A stretch of 22,757 nt of DNA from Flavobacterium sp. (GTDB taxonomy: Bacteria > Bacteroidota > Bacteroidia > Flavobacteriales > Flavobacteriaceae). Below are positions 7,392-15,504 of this stretch, piece after piece (position 1 is the stretch's first letter; each line of letters begins with the position of its first letter). The stretch is from positions 1 to 22,757 of the forward strand of contig JALRGZ010000133.1 in the NCBI GenBank assembly GCA_023253295.1, read 5' to 3'. Position numbers and translations under genes: made by a program. Under the pieces are notes generated by a model. That model was not told the origin of the DNA. It did no database searches and worked only from the letters and a program-made list of their open reading frames with translations.

Positions 7392-9551
7392 TTATTTCTG
7401 TAACGGCTGAATCCCTTCCAGTGTTGGTTTTACAGGAATAATATTTCCTTCTTCATCGAAATACAAACGGTCGATACATACTTCTCTATTAAACCCTGCT
7501 GCGCGCCCCATTTCAATTCCTTTAGGAATGGTAAAACGATGGTACACAATATACCACTCATCTGTACCTGGGATTTGAATAACCGAATTATGTCCTGTAC
7601 CATAAATTCCCCGCGAAGAATCTTTAGCCAATACTAAATTGTCTTTTGGAATCGTAAACTTTCCTAATGGAGAAGTTGCAGTTGCATAGCGCACTCTGTA
7701 ATTTTCACTACGGGTATCATCCTGAGACCACATAAAATAATACTTTCCTTTTCTATAAAAAACCTCTGTTCCTTCTCTAAAAGTTCCATCAGGATTTAAA
7801 ACAGTAAGCGTGTTTTCTTTTAAGGAAATCATATCCTCATTCAATTCGGCTCCTACCATAAAGCCATTTCCCCAATACAAATAACTTTTTCCTGAAACCG
7901 GATCATTGAATACATCCGGATCAATCACCTGACCACGGGTAATTCCGTTTGGTTTTACCGAAACTAAAGGTTTTCCAATATCCGTAAAGGGTCCTTGTGG
8001 ATTATCGCTAACGGCCACACCAATTTTAGCATCACCTGTGTAATAAAAGAAATAACGGTATTTACCGTCAATTTTTTTCTCGACTGCAGCAGGTGCCCAT
8101 GCTTTTACATCGGTCCAGGCAACATCTTTTTGAAAATCCAATAACACACCATCATCCGTCCAATCGACTAAATTGCTTGATGAAAAACTCTTGAAATAAT
8201 ACCCACTCCAATCTGTAAAACCATCGCTGGTAGGATACATATGAAAACGATTATCCTTATTTGAATACAGAATTTCAGGATCGGCATAATAGCCCGCTAC
8301 TGAAGGATTGTTTCTCACAATGGCTTCCACATCAAAAGACATCTTAGCTAAACCTTCCAACTCAAAATCATATTTCACAGCTTTTTTTGAGAAATCTTGA
8401 GCGCCAAATGGGCTTATCAAAACTCCTGAATTTTGCTTAAACTCTGGATTAAAATGAGCTAAATCAGTTCCATTTTTTACTGGAAGTAAAATCTTCTTAT
8501 TTTCAGCATCAACAATCACATTATTTTGCTTAACAGCTTGAGATTGCCCCATTAACATTGTAACATCAGGTGTCCAACCAAAAGCATTGATTAACGCATC
8601 TGCTTCCGTTTTAGTTATGGGTAAAACCGTTCCATGTCGAGGATGAAAATTCATCGAAACATTTTCATCAATCACTTTGAAGTTTTTTAAATCGGTTGAG
8701 GATGTAAATTGATATTTCCCTTTTCGATACATATCATACATTAAAATATAGGTATCCGAATTGTTCAATTTAAAAATCCCCGAACCTTCTACTGATTCAT
8801 CTGTTTGATCGACATAGCCCTCCTGTAACACATAGCCCGAAGTCAACTTATCTGAAATAGCTACTTTTATTCCTTTGTCCTTTTCATCTTCTGTTTTCAT
8901 AAACAAATGAAACTTTCCATTTTTTTCGATAATATCAGCATCAATACAAGAACGATTTATTGGACTAAAAAACAATTGCTTAGGAGTAGTTTCTAAAGCC
9001 GTAAAATCCTTATTAGCATAAGCATAATAAACAACATCCGTTCCACCAGGTTGCAACATCGAGAAATAGACCATGTATTTCTTGGCTTTTGTATCGTAAA
9101 TAGTTTGTGGCGCCCACACTCTTTTCACATCTTTAAAACCATCAAAAACCTTAGAAATATCAACTTTAGAAGATGTCCAATGAATTAAATCCATAGATTT
9201 CAACAAAACCATTGCCTGATTTTCCCAACCATTAGCCGTTTGTAAATCGGTTACAGCCATATAAAAAGTACCGTCTACTCCTCTTAAAATATGTGGATCA
9301 CGCACGCCACCCGTTGAACTAATGTCTTCCGATGAAATAACTGGTTTATTATCATTTAAAGCATAAAAATGATAGCCGTCTTTACTTAATGCAAAACGGA
9401 CAGCTTCTTCCGATTTAGCATTTCCTGTAAAATAAACAAACAAATAAGCCGAAGTGTTTTCAGTTATTTTTTTAGTCACTCCACATGAAGCAAAAAATAA
9501 AAAAGTAAAACTTAGTAAAAGACTCGAAAAGAGCAATTGAATTTGTTTCAT
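7392..9551 (-). CDS. Lipoprotein with two GH43 domains
   Basis: Surface or periplasmic lipoprotein of 719 residues carrying two five-bladed propeller glycoside hydrolase 43 domains. The signal peptide ends in the lipobox FFASC, with the lipidated Cys at 23. Domain 1 (about 33-330) shows candidate base D85 in RDPHI, WAPQ near 146, modulating D204 in CIDAD and acid E255 in VEGSG. Domain 2 (about 410-710) repeats the set: D424 in YADPE, WAPA near 485, D544 in IDPDV and E593 in REGTE. Both domains therefore look catalytically complete. GH43 includes arabinofuranosidases, xylosidases, exo-galactanases and galactofuranosidases; I cannot choose among them. I set the start at ATG 9551 and not at an in-frame GTG (9575), because ATG gives a normal lipoprotein signal and leaves the upstream hairpin (9579-9650) clear of the start. 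Confidence 0.88.
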   Translation of the reverse strand: MKQIQLLFSSLLLSFTFLFFASCGVTKKITENTSAYLFVYFTGNAKSEEAVRFALSKDGYHFYALNDNKPVISSEDISSTGGVRDPHILRGVDGTFYMAVTDLQTANGWENQAMVLLKSMDLIHWTSSKVDISKVFDGFKDVKRVWAPQTIYDTKAKKYMVYFSMLQPGGTDVVYYAYANKDFTALETTPKQLFFSPINRSCIDADIIEKNGKFHLFMKTEDEKDKGIKVAISDKLTSGYVLQEGYVDQTDESVEGSGIFKLNNSDTYILMYDMYRKGKYQFTSSTDLKNFKVIDENVSMNFHPRHGTVLPITKTEADALINAFGWTPDVTMLMGQSQAVKQNNVIVDAENKKILLPVKNGTDLAHFNPEFKQNSGVLISPFGAQDFSKKAVKYDFELEGLAKMSFDVEAIVRNNPSVAGYYADPEILYSNKDNRFHMYPTSDGFTDWSGYYFKSFSSSNLVDWTDDGVLLDFQKDVAWTDVKAWAPAAVEKKIDGKYRYFFYYTGDAKIGVAVSDNPQGPFTDIGKPLVSVKPNGITRGQVIDPDVFNDPVSGKSYLYWGNGFMVGAELNEDMISLKENTLTVLNPDGTFREGTEVFYRKGKYYFMWSQDDTRSENYRVRYATATSPLGKFTIPKDNLVLAKDSSRGIYGTGHNSVIQIPGTDEWYIVYHRFTIPKGIEMGRAAGFNREVCIDRLYFDEEGNIIPVKPTLEGIQPLQK

Positions 9552-9578
9552 ATAGTTGAATTTGACAAAATTCACAAA

Positions 9579-9650
9579 TCCTAAACCTTCTCAAGAAGCG
9601 AATTAATCTCTTTTAAAGACCAACAACCACATTCTTGAGAAGATTTAGGA
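9579..9650 (-). repeat. 19-base hairpin between the GH2 and GH43 genes
   Basis: TCCTAAACCTTCTCAAGAA (9579-9597) and TTCTTGAGAAGATTTAGGA (9632-9650) are complementary at 18 of 19 positions around a 34-base loop. On the minus-strand RNA the odd position becomes a G-U wobble, so the RNA stem is uninterrupted. It lies 30 bases after the GH2 stop and 27 bases ahead of the GH43 ATG. No U run of useful length follows. A processing or stabilising hairpin, or the remnant of a small palindromic element, are both possible. Confidence 0.75.
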
Positions 9651-9680
9651 TATATCATTTTTTATTCCAAATTAAAGTTA

Positions 9681-12600
9681 TTATTCTTTAGGAGCTATCA
9701 AACTTAAAGTATAACTATAACTGTATTTTGGAGCACTTAATAAATACTGTGGATGTGGAAGTGCTCCCCAACTAGTATCTCCACCCACGCCACGTTGTGC
9801 CAAATCTACATGTACAAAAACAGTATCTTGTGGTTTTACATCATTCGTATGACGTTGATTTTTAGCTGCACCCGGATCCAATGATTCTGTTGAAACATTC
9901 AACGTACTAAAACCTAAAGTTTGTTCTCCTGTAATTTTCAATCCTAACCCATTTTTATTTTGTAAAGAGAACCAACGGCTATCTGTTTTATAACCACATT
10001 CTTGCGGACGAATGTATTCCCAAACAAATTGGTTCGCTACTTTGTCCTGGTATGTTCCTACAAAAGAAGCTGTTTTTCTGTCTGAATAATTTTCTAATGG
10101 TCCACGTCCGTAATAGCTTAAATTTTCAAAAGATCCCGGAAGTTGCACACGCATTCCAAATCTAGGTAATTCAGGTAATTCTTTTCCTGTCATATCAATA
10201 CTTGCTGTAACTTTGATTTCACCATTATTCTGAATCAAATAATTCACTGTATAGGGTACATTTGCTCCAGCCAAAACATACTGAACATCAATTGGCAAAC
10301 CTAAATCCGTTTGTTTACCAACTACAACTGATTTTACCTCTGGATTCAAATGAGCATCTTTCCAAACCACTAATTTTGATGGCATTTTGTTTCCAAAATC
10401 ATTATCGGTTGGCGTTCTCCAGAAATAAGGCGTTGGGAATTGATTAACGATAGTCGCATTTTCATTTTTGAAATTATAGCTTTTAATTACACCTTGTGCT
10501 AAGTCAAAAGTTCCGGCAATAGTTTTAGTTTCAAAAACCAGTTCATTTCCTTTTTTCTTCACTTTTAAATCTTTCTTTTTCGAAATAGAGCTAGTTTTTT
10601 CTGCAAAGAAATTCCCTTTTCCTATAGCAAATTGTTCTCTGGCCACTTCGTGATTTACAGGGACCAAATCAGTTGCTTTTTTGGTATAAGCATATACATT
10701 AAGGAAATATTCTCCTTTGTCATTCAATGCATCCAAAGGTAAATCCAAACTAACACTTGATTCTGGTGCACAATCTACATTGAACGTTTTTTCCTGAACC
10801 AATTTTCCATCCTTCATTACTTCAAATTTAAATTGGTACTGATTCAAATTCGTATAATGAAAAATATTTTTAACCGTTAAATGGTTTATTCCCTCTAAGC
10901 TGAATAAAATATCCTGATATACTTTCTTCACCTCAGCCAATCCCGGATGTGGCATTCTATTGGCACTAATTAAACCATTAGCACAAAAGTTATCATCATT
11001 TTGTAAATCCTTTCCACCTAAATCACCACCGTATGCGTAAAAAACGGTTCCGTTTTCGTCTTTCGTTTTGATTCCCTGATCTACCCAATCCCAGATAAAT
11101 CCACCTTGCATGTGTGGACTGCTATTGATAATATCAAAATACTCCTGAAAGTTTCCGTTACTATTTCCCATGGCATGCGAATACTCACACATGATAAAAG
11201 GTCTTGGTTTATCAGCTGCTGCATATTCTTTCATGTATCTAATCCCAGGATACATTGGAGCCACAATATCCGTATCTTCATTTTCTCTGGCTTGCTCAAA
11301 TTGTACCGGGCGTGAAGTATCTCTGTTTTTTAACCATTTATAGGCCTCATAAAAAACGGGGCCGTTACCACATTCATTCCCCATAGACCAAATAATAATC
11401 GAAGGATGATTTTTATCCGTTTCTAACATACGTTGAATACGATCCAAATGTGCCGGAAACCACATTGTCACATAAGAAGGATGTTTTGTATCTGCCGAAA
11501 TATTTTGTCCATCTACTCCCATTCCATGTGACTCAATATTAGCTTCATCCACTAGATACATTCCGTATTCATCACACAATTCATATAAATAAGGGTCATG
11601 TGGATAGTGACTCATACGAATAGCATTGATATTATTTTGTTTCATCAATTCTAAATCCCTACGCATAGTAGGTCTATCTGGCGCATGTCCTTTAGTTTCA
11701 TGATGATCATGAATATTTACTCCGCGAACCAATATTACTTTTCCATTTACAAGAAGTTGGGCGTTTTTAATTTCTACTTTTCTAAAACCGGCTTTTCTAT
11801 AAATCACTGAATTTTCGGCAGAATTAGCGCTTTCTAACTTTATAACATAACTATACAAATAAGGCGTTTCTGAACTCCATTTATTCACATTTTTAATCAC
11901 CGAATTAAAGCTAACGTCTTTAGTTGCATTGGTTACTTTTTTGGTTTCCGAATACACTTTATTGCCTTGAGCATCTAAAAGCGTTAAAGTCAGATTGCCA
12001 TTTTTAATTTTATTTTGCTGAAAAGCTCTTAACTGAACTGTTGTTTTAAAAAGACCATTCGTATAATTTTCATCCAAATCGGCATTAACAAAATAATCCC
12101 AAATAGTTAATTTAGGCATGGCTTGCAAATACACATCACGCTCAATTCCGCTTAATCTCCAAAAATCCTGGTCTTCTAAATAACTTCCATCATGCCAGCG
12201 AAATACCTGAACTGCTAAAAGATTTTCTCCTTTTTGCAAAAACGAAGTCACATCAAATTCGGCTGCAGTTTTAGAAGCCTTAGTCATTCCCACTTCTTTC
12301 CCGTTTAAGTAAATACGAGCATAACCCGAAATTGAATTAAAATGCAACAACACTTCTTTGTTACTCCAATTTTGTGGAACTGTGAACGTACGACGATAAG
12401 TTCCCACCGGATTGTAATTATTATCTACAAAAGGTGGATTTTTAGGAAATGGATAAGTTATATTAGTATAAATAGGAATATCAAAACCTTGCATTTCCCA
12501 GTTAGAAGGAACTGAAATATTTTTCCAACTAGAATCATCTAAATCTGTTTTATAAAAATCCTGAGGTCTGTCGGCTGGTTTTTTTACTATGTTAAATTTC

Positions 12601-12803
12601 CAATCTCCATTTAGGTTTTTAAAATAAGCAGATGTTTCTGGTTTATTAGAAGTTGCAACAGATTCATTTTGATACAAAACAAAAGTTGCTCTTCCTGCTT
12701 CCTTATTTCTATCAATGATATTGGGATTTTCCCATTCATTTTGTTGTTGTGCTGTAATCACTTGCACGACAACTAAAAACGCCATAATTAATTTTCTTTT
12801 CAT
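9681..12803 (-). CDS. Secreted GH2 beta-galactosidase (LacZ-type)
   Basis: Exported five-domain glycoside hydrolase family 2 enzyme of 1040 residues, the usual length for LacZ-type proteins. A signal peptide covers residues 1 to about 18 (ending ITA before QQQ). Then follow the jelly-roll sugar-binding domain (about 60-230), an immunoglobulin-like domain (about 235-340), the TIM barrel (about 345-620), another beta domain, and a C-terminal Bgal_small_N-like domain (about 745-1035). The acid/base is expected at E477 in WSMGNECGN and the nucleophile at E540 in MCEYSHAMGN. NWEMQGFDIP near 101-110 and RGVNIHDHH near 360-368 are also characteristic. It is predicted to remove terminal beta-linked galactose from the oligosaccharide in the periplasm. 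The exact linkage cannot be read from sequence. It is the second gene of the operon, 39 bases after the BNR_4 gene. Confidence 0.93.
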   Translation of the reverse strand: MKRKLIMAFLVVVQVITAQQQNEWENPNIIDRNKEAGRATFVLYQNESVATSNKPETSAYFKNLNGDWKFNIVKKPADRPQDFYKTDLDDSSWKNISVPSNWEMQGFDIPIYTNITYPFPKNPPFVDNNYNPVGTYRRTFTVPQNWSNKEVLLHFNSISGYARIYLNGKEVGMTKASKTAAEFDVTSFLQKGENLLAVQVFRWHDGSYLEDQDFWRLSGIERDVYLQAMPKLTIWDYFVNADLDENYTNGLFKTTVQLRAFQQNKIKNGNLTLTLLDAQGNKVYSETKKVTNATKDVSFNSVIKNVNKWSSETPYLYSYVIKLESANSAENSVIYRKAGFRKVEIKNAQLLVNGKVILVRGVNIHDHHETKGHAPDRPTMRRDLELMKQNNINAIRMSHYPHDPYLYELCDEYGMYLVDEANIESHGMGVDGQNISADTKHPSYVTMWFPAHLDRIQRMLETDKNHPSIIIWSMGNECGNGPVFYEAYKWLKNRDTSRPVQFEQARENEDTDIVAPMYPGIRYMKEYAAADKPRPFIMCEYSHAMGNSNGNFQEYFDIINSSPHMQGGFIWDWVDQGIKTKDENGTVFYAYGGDLGGKDLQNDDNFCANGLISANRMPHPGLAEVKKVYQDILFSLEGINHLTVKNIFHYTNLNQYQFKFEVMKDGKLVQEKTFNVDCAPESSVSLDLPLDALNDKGEYFLNVYAYTKKATDLVPVNHEVAREQFAIGKGNFFAEKTSSISKKKDLKVKKKGNELVFETKTIAGTFDLAQGVIKSYNFKNENATIVNQFPTPYFWRTPTDNDFGNKMPSKLVVWKDAHLNPEVKSVVVGKQTDLGLPIDVQYVLAGANVPYTVNYLIQNNGEIKVTASIDMTGKELPELPRFGMRVQLPGSFENLSYYGRGPLENYSDRKTASFVGTYQDKVANQFVWEYIRPQECGYKTDSRWFSLQNKNGLGLKITGEQTLGFSTLNVSTESLDPGAAKNQRHTNDVKPQDTVFVHVDLAQRGVGGDTSWGALPHPQYLLSAPKYSYSYTLSLIAPKE

Positions 12804-12842
12804 TTTCTATTTTTAGTGGTTTTTAGTATTCTTTTTTAAATC

Positions 12843-14174
12843 TTAGTTGTTTCGAATTAAAGGTAACTTTTTTAATTCTAAAACCTGTACCGCTTGAGGC
12901 TCAACCTTTGCCAATCCTTCTCCATCAGCCTGACTGACATTTTGAGAAAAAATATGCAATTGCTTTTTTGAACTCCATAATTCTTTATCAAAATTAGGCT
13001 CCCATTGTCCTACTGAAAAAGTACTAATATCTTCTACTTTCCATTGCTGATTATTCAAATTAGCATAACCTAATGTTATTTTATTTGCTCTCTCTTCATC
13101 TCGAAACAACAAATACAACATCGATTTGTTTACCAAAATTTCAGGTCTAGAAATTGGAATTCGTTTGGTTCCTCCTCCACCTAAAGTGAAGTTTTTTTTA
13201 TGAAAGTTGGTATTGATTAAATTCCATTTCCCTTGAGATAAGTAAACCACCTTATATTGAGGAATCCCATTATTATCCCAATAGGTAGTTATATAAGGAT
13301 TACCCGCCACATCCACTGTCATTGCCGTTTGATTGATCAAACTACTTTTTTGAGGGACAGCCCAAGCCACTTCTGCCGTAGCTTTAGTAATAGGCAACTG
13401 ATATTTTTCTCCCGTAGATTTTTCCCAAGTTTGACCTCCATCTCCAGAAAAGGCATAACAAATAGTATTATTAGTAGAAACATCCCAGTTTTCTCTCCAA
13501 ACCCAAGAAAGATAAATTCCTTTTTTGCCTACGCAAATTTGCCAATATGCACTTCGCTGATTTTCGCCATCAAGTAAATTGTTCTGTAATGAAGTCCATT
13601 TTTGAGTATGAACATCATACAATTTCATAATCATATTCCCTCTACCTGATGCTCCCGAACGATAGCAAAACAACAACTTACCATCTGGCAAATTATGAAA
13701 TTCCGGATAAGTAACTTTGGTTTCATCTTGCCCTGTCATTGATATTTCCTTACCCAATTCTAAACTATATGGTTTTGTACTTCTGGCATATCGCAAACGA
13801 GTATCATGATGATCCCAACTGACATGCAAATACCCATCGGAATCAATTGCGATACTAATATCATTGTGAGCATCTTTGACATTTCCGCTATAAGGAGTTA
13901 CGACTACTTCCCAATTATCAGAATTGACTTTACGTTTAGCCAAAACCATTTTCCCTTCAGGATTATAATAGGCCGTATATTGCATATTTTTAAAAGAAGT
14001 AAGGGCACTATTTCTAAAGATAACTGTATTGACGGAATTATTACTCCATCCTAAGCCTATTTCGCTTAATTCCGTTTTTAATTGAGCCTGAATCATACAA
14101 GAAAAAAACAGTAACAGTAAACTATTAACAGCCCTACTCTTTTTACATTTTTGATCCCGTTGGCTAATTCTCAT
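12843..14174 (-). CDS. Secreted BNR_4-type seven-bladed beta-propeller, candidate uronate lyase or rhamnosidase
   Basis: First gene of the operon, 443 residues, with a signal peptide ending near residue 30 (MIQA before QLKTE). The body has repeated beta-propeller blades and an Asp-box-like segment, SGDGGQTW. Motifs fit the BNR_4 group: AHNDISI with H103, WDHHD with H123, TYPEF with Y156, CYRSGASGRGN with R172 and WVWREN with R227. From memory, ulvan lyases of PL24 and PL25 and the rhamnose-glucuronate lyase of PL42 use two His about 20 residues apart and a Tyr and Arg 16 residues apart. Here the spacings are 20 (H103-H123) and 16 (Y156-R172), so the site looks intact. GH145 rhamnosidases share this fold. 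I infer cleavage at a rhamnose-glucuronate or similar linkage; the family cannot be settled by reading. Its promoter lies about 110-140 bases upstream. Confidence 0.78.
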   Translation of the reverse strand: MRISQRDQKCKKSRAVNSLLLLFFSCMIQAQLKTELSEIGLGWSNNSVNTVIFRNSALTSFKNMQYTAYYNPEGKMVLAKRKVNSDNWEVVVTPYSGNVKDAHNDISIAIDSDGYLHVSWDHHDTRLRYARSTKPYSLELGKEISMTGQDETKVTYPEFHNLPDGKLLFCYRSGASGRGNMIMKLYDVHTQKWTSLQNNLLDGENQRSAYWQICVGKKGIYLSWVWRENWDVSTNNTICYAFSGDGGQTWEKSTGEKYQLPITKATAEVAWAVPQKSSLINQTAMTVDVAGNPYITTYWDNNGIPQYKVVYLSQGKWNLINTNFHKKNFTLGGGGTKRIPISRPEILVNKSMLYLLFRDEERANKITLGYANLNNQQWKVEDISTFSVGQWEPNFDKELWSSKKQLHIFSQNVSQADGEGLAKVEPQAVQVLELKKLPLIRNN

Positions 14175-14243
14175 ATCTCAATTATTATTATATTGTATCA
14201 GTTCAAAACAAAATTCTATTTGATAAAGTTTATAAAAAAATAA

Positions 14244-14251
14244 CAAATTTA
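14244..14251 (-). promoter_or_regulatory. Second candidate -7 box for the enzyme operon
   Basis: Minus strand TAAATTTG fits TAnnTTTG. The nearest upstream TTTG (14277-14274) is 22 bases away, a little long. It would give a leader of about 65 bases. It is weaker than the upstream candidate at 14316-14286. Confidence 0.35.
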
Positions 14252-14285
14252 TTTTTTTCGATTCTTTTTTTTACAAAGTAGCTAA

Positions 14286-14316
14286 CAAATGTAATCACAA
14301 CAATTACAATAACAAA
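14286..14316 (-). promoter_or_regulatory. Bacteroidota-type promoter of the polysaccharide operon
   Basis: On the minus strand TTTG (14316-14313) is followed after exactly 19 bases by TACATTTG (14293-14286), matching the TTTG-N19-TAnnTTTG consensus in both boxes and spacing. Transcription would start near 14280, giving a leader of about 105 bases before ATG 14174. None of the five internal operon gaps contains a TAnnTTTG match, which supports one long transcript. The ACCAG at 14316-14320 touches the -33 box. Confidence 0.6.
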
Positions 14317-14350
14317 CCAGCACCAACCAGTTTTTAAAATTATCTACCAG
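14316..14350. promoter_or_regulatory. Phased ACCAG repeats, candidate operator or activator site
   Basis: ACCAG occurs at 14316-14320, 14326-14330 and 14346-14350, at spacings of 10 and 20 bases, so all three face the same side of the helix. They lie at and just upstream of the operon -33 box. A fourth copy is at 14415-14419, near the regulator promoter. Binding by the adjacent GntR-type regulator is inference. Confidence 0.4.
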
Positions 14351-14430
14351 ATGACACAATTTACTCAACAAGCGACATAAACAAAAGCACAAACAACACT
14401 TAATGACATACCATACCAGTATACACTAGT

Positions 14431-14438
14431 TATTTTTG
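14431..14438 (+). promoter_or_regulatory. Candidate -7 box for the GntR-type regulator
   Basis: TATTTTTG fits TAnnTTTG and lies 26 bases ahead of ATG 14465. No good -33 TTTG is present. The ATAC-CA-GTAT palindrome at 14413-14422 lies between the boxes, where a repressor could act on its own gene. Confidence 0.4.
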
Positions 14439-14464
14439 TACATTTAAAACCTTAAAATTCCCGC

Positions 14465-15463
14465 ATGAAAATCATATCCATAAATAAAAGACAAAATCTA
14501 CCCAAATACAAACAGATCATATTATCGGTAGAAATGTCTATCGCTGAAAAAAGACTAAAAAGAGGCGACAAACTTCCTTCTGTCAATAAGATTTCCTTAG
14601 AATTCGGAATCTCCAGAGATACTGTTTTACTAGCTTATGACGAACTCAAAAAAAGAGGCATTATTTATGCCATTTTAGGTAAAGGTTATTATGTAAAAAG
14701 TGAAGATTTTAGTTTTGAACAACGCATTTTTTTATTGTTTGATGAATTAAATGCTTTCAAAGAAGACTTGTATAATTCCTTCATGGAAACCATTAATAGA
14801 AATGCACAAATAGACATTTTTTTCCACTATTTTAATCCAGAAGTTTTTAAAAAACTTGTCCATGATAATAATGGGAACTATTCTAAATACATAATTATGC
14901 CTACCAATCTGGTCAATACAGCATCGATAATCAAAACATTACCTCCCGAAGATGTTTTCATTTTAGACCAAACCAACAATGAATTAAAAAATTATCCTTC
15001 TGTACATCAAAACCACGCAAAAGACACTTTTAATGCCTTAGAATCTGGCAAAGATAAAATTAAAAAATACAAAAAACTCATCTTGATTTTTTCGAGTTAC
15101 AAGCAACCCGTAGGCATGCGCGAGGGCTTTATTGCTTTTTGCGACAAGCACAGTTTTTATTATGATATCATTTCAAATTTTGACACTAATGAAATACAAA
15201 TGGGTGATCTCTATATTATCCCTGATGATCGTCACTTAGTAAATGTAATTGAACAAGCCAAAAAACAAAAAATGAATATTGGAAAAGATTTAGGCATCAT
15301 ATCCTATAATGATACTCCACTAAAAAAAGTAGTTGGAGATGGAATTACAACTATTTCAACCGATTTTAAAGAAATGGGACGTATACTTGCCGAACTAATT
15401 ATCAACCAGAGAAAAGAACAAATTGAAAATAAAAGTAGTTTGATTATTAGAAGTTCATTGTAA
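14465..15463 (+). CDS. GntR-family regulator with LacI-like effector domain
   Basis: Transcription factor of 332 residues. Residues about 12-78 form a GntR-type winged helix (YKQIILSVEMSIAEKRLKRG, then LPSVNKISLEFGISRDTVLLAYDELKKRGII and the wing GKGYYV near 71-76). From about residue 90 the sequence is a periplasmic-binding-protein/LacI-like sensor domain, ending with a DLGIISYNDTPLKKVV segment, a DFKEMGRILAELI helix and LIIRSSL, typical of LacI-family C-termini. This GntR plus LacI-sensor order is the arrangement of AraR and of several Bacteroidota sugar regulators. It probably senses a monosaccharide or sugar acid in the cytoplasm. The gene diverges from the enzyme operon and shares its 290-base regulatory region, so operon control, probably with autoregulation, is the simple inference. 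The ligand is unknown. Confidence 0.88.
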   Translation: MKIISINKRQNLPKYKQIILSVEMSIAEKRLKRGDKLPSVNKISLEFGISRDTVLLAYDELKKRGIIYAILGKGYYVKSEDFSFEQRIFLLFDELNAFKEDLYNSFMETINRNAQIDIFFHYFNPEVFKKLVHDNNGNYSKYIIMPTNLVNTASIIKTLPPEDVFILDQTNNELKNYPSVHQNHAKDTFNALESGKDKIKKYKKLILIFSSYKQPVGMREGFIAFCDKHSFYYDIISNFDTNEIQMGDLYIIPDDRHLVNVIEQAKKQKMNIGKDLGIISYNDTPLKKVVGDGITTISTDFKEMGRILAELIINQRKEQIENKSSLIIRSSL

Positions 15464-15504
15464 AAAATTATCAATCTTTTTTACTTAAATTATTTCAGAA
15501 AATT

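Larger units (their letters stand above)
14175..14464. promoter_or_regulatory. Divergent regulatory region between the enzyme operon and the GntR-type regulator
   Basis: A 290-base, A/T-rich gap between two divergent genes, with no coding frame I would support. It holds candidate promoters for both sides, four copies of ACCAG (14316, 14326, 14346, 14415) and a short palindromic stretch ATAC-CA-GTAT at 14413-14422 next to GTATAC at 14419-14424. This is the natural place for operators of the adjacent regulator. Confidence 0.6.

Noticed and set aside
9552..9575. GTG start at 9575 for the double GH43 gene.
   Set aside because: It adds eight residues ahead of a complete lipoprotein signal and would sit against the hairpin at 9579-9650. 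ATG 9551 is the better start.
9579..9650. Reading the GH2-GH43 hairpin as a transcription terminator.
   Set aside because: No U tract follows the stem on the minus strand, and no new promoter match of the TAnnTTTG type lies ahead of the GH43 gene.
12804..12842. Two TTTTTAGT-like repeats in the gap between the BNR_4 and GH2 genes.
   Set aside because: Short, T-rich and without palindromic or promoter structure; probably chance.
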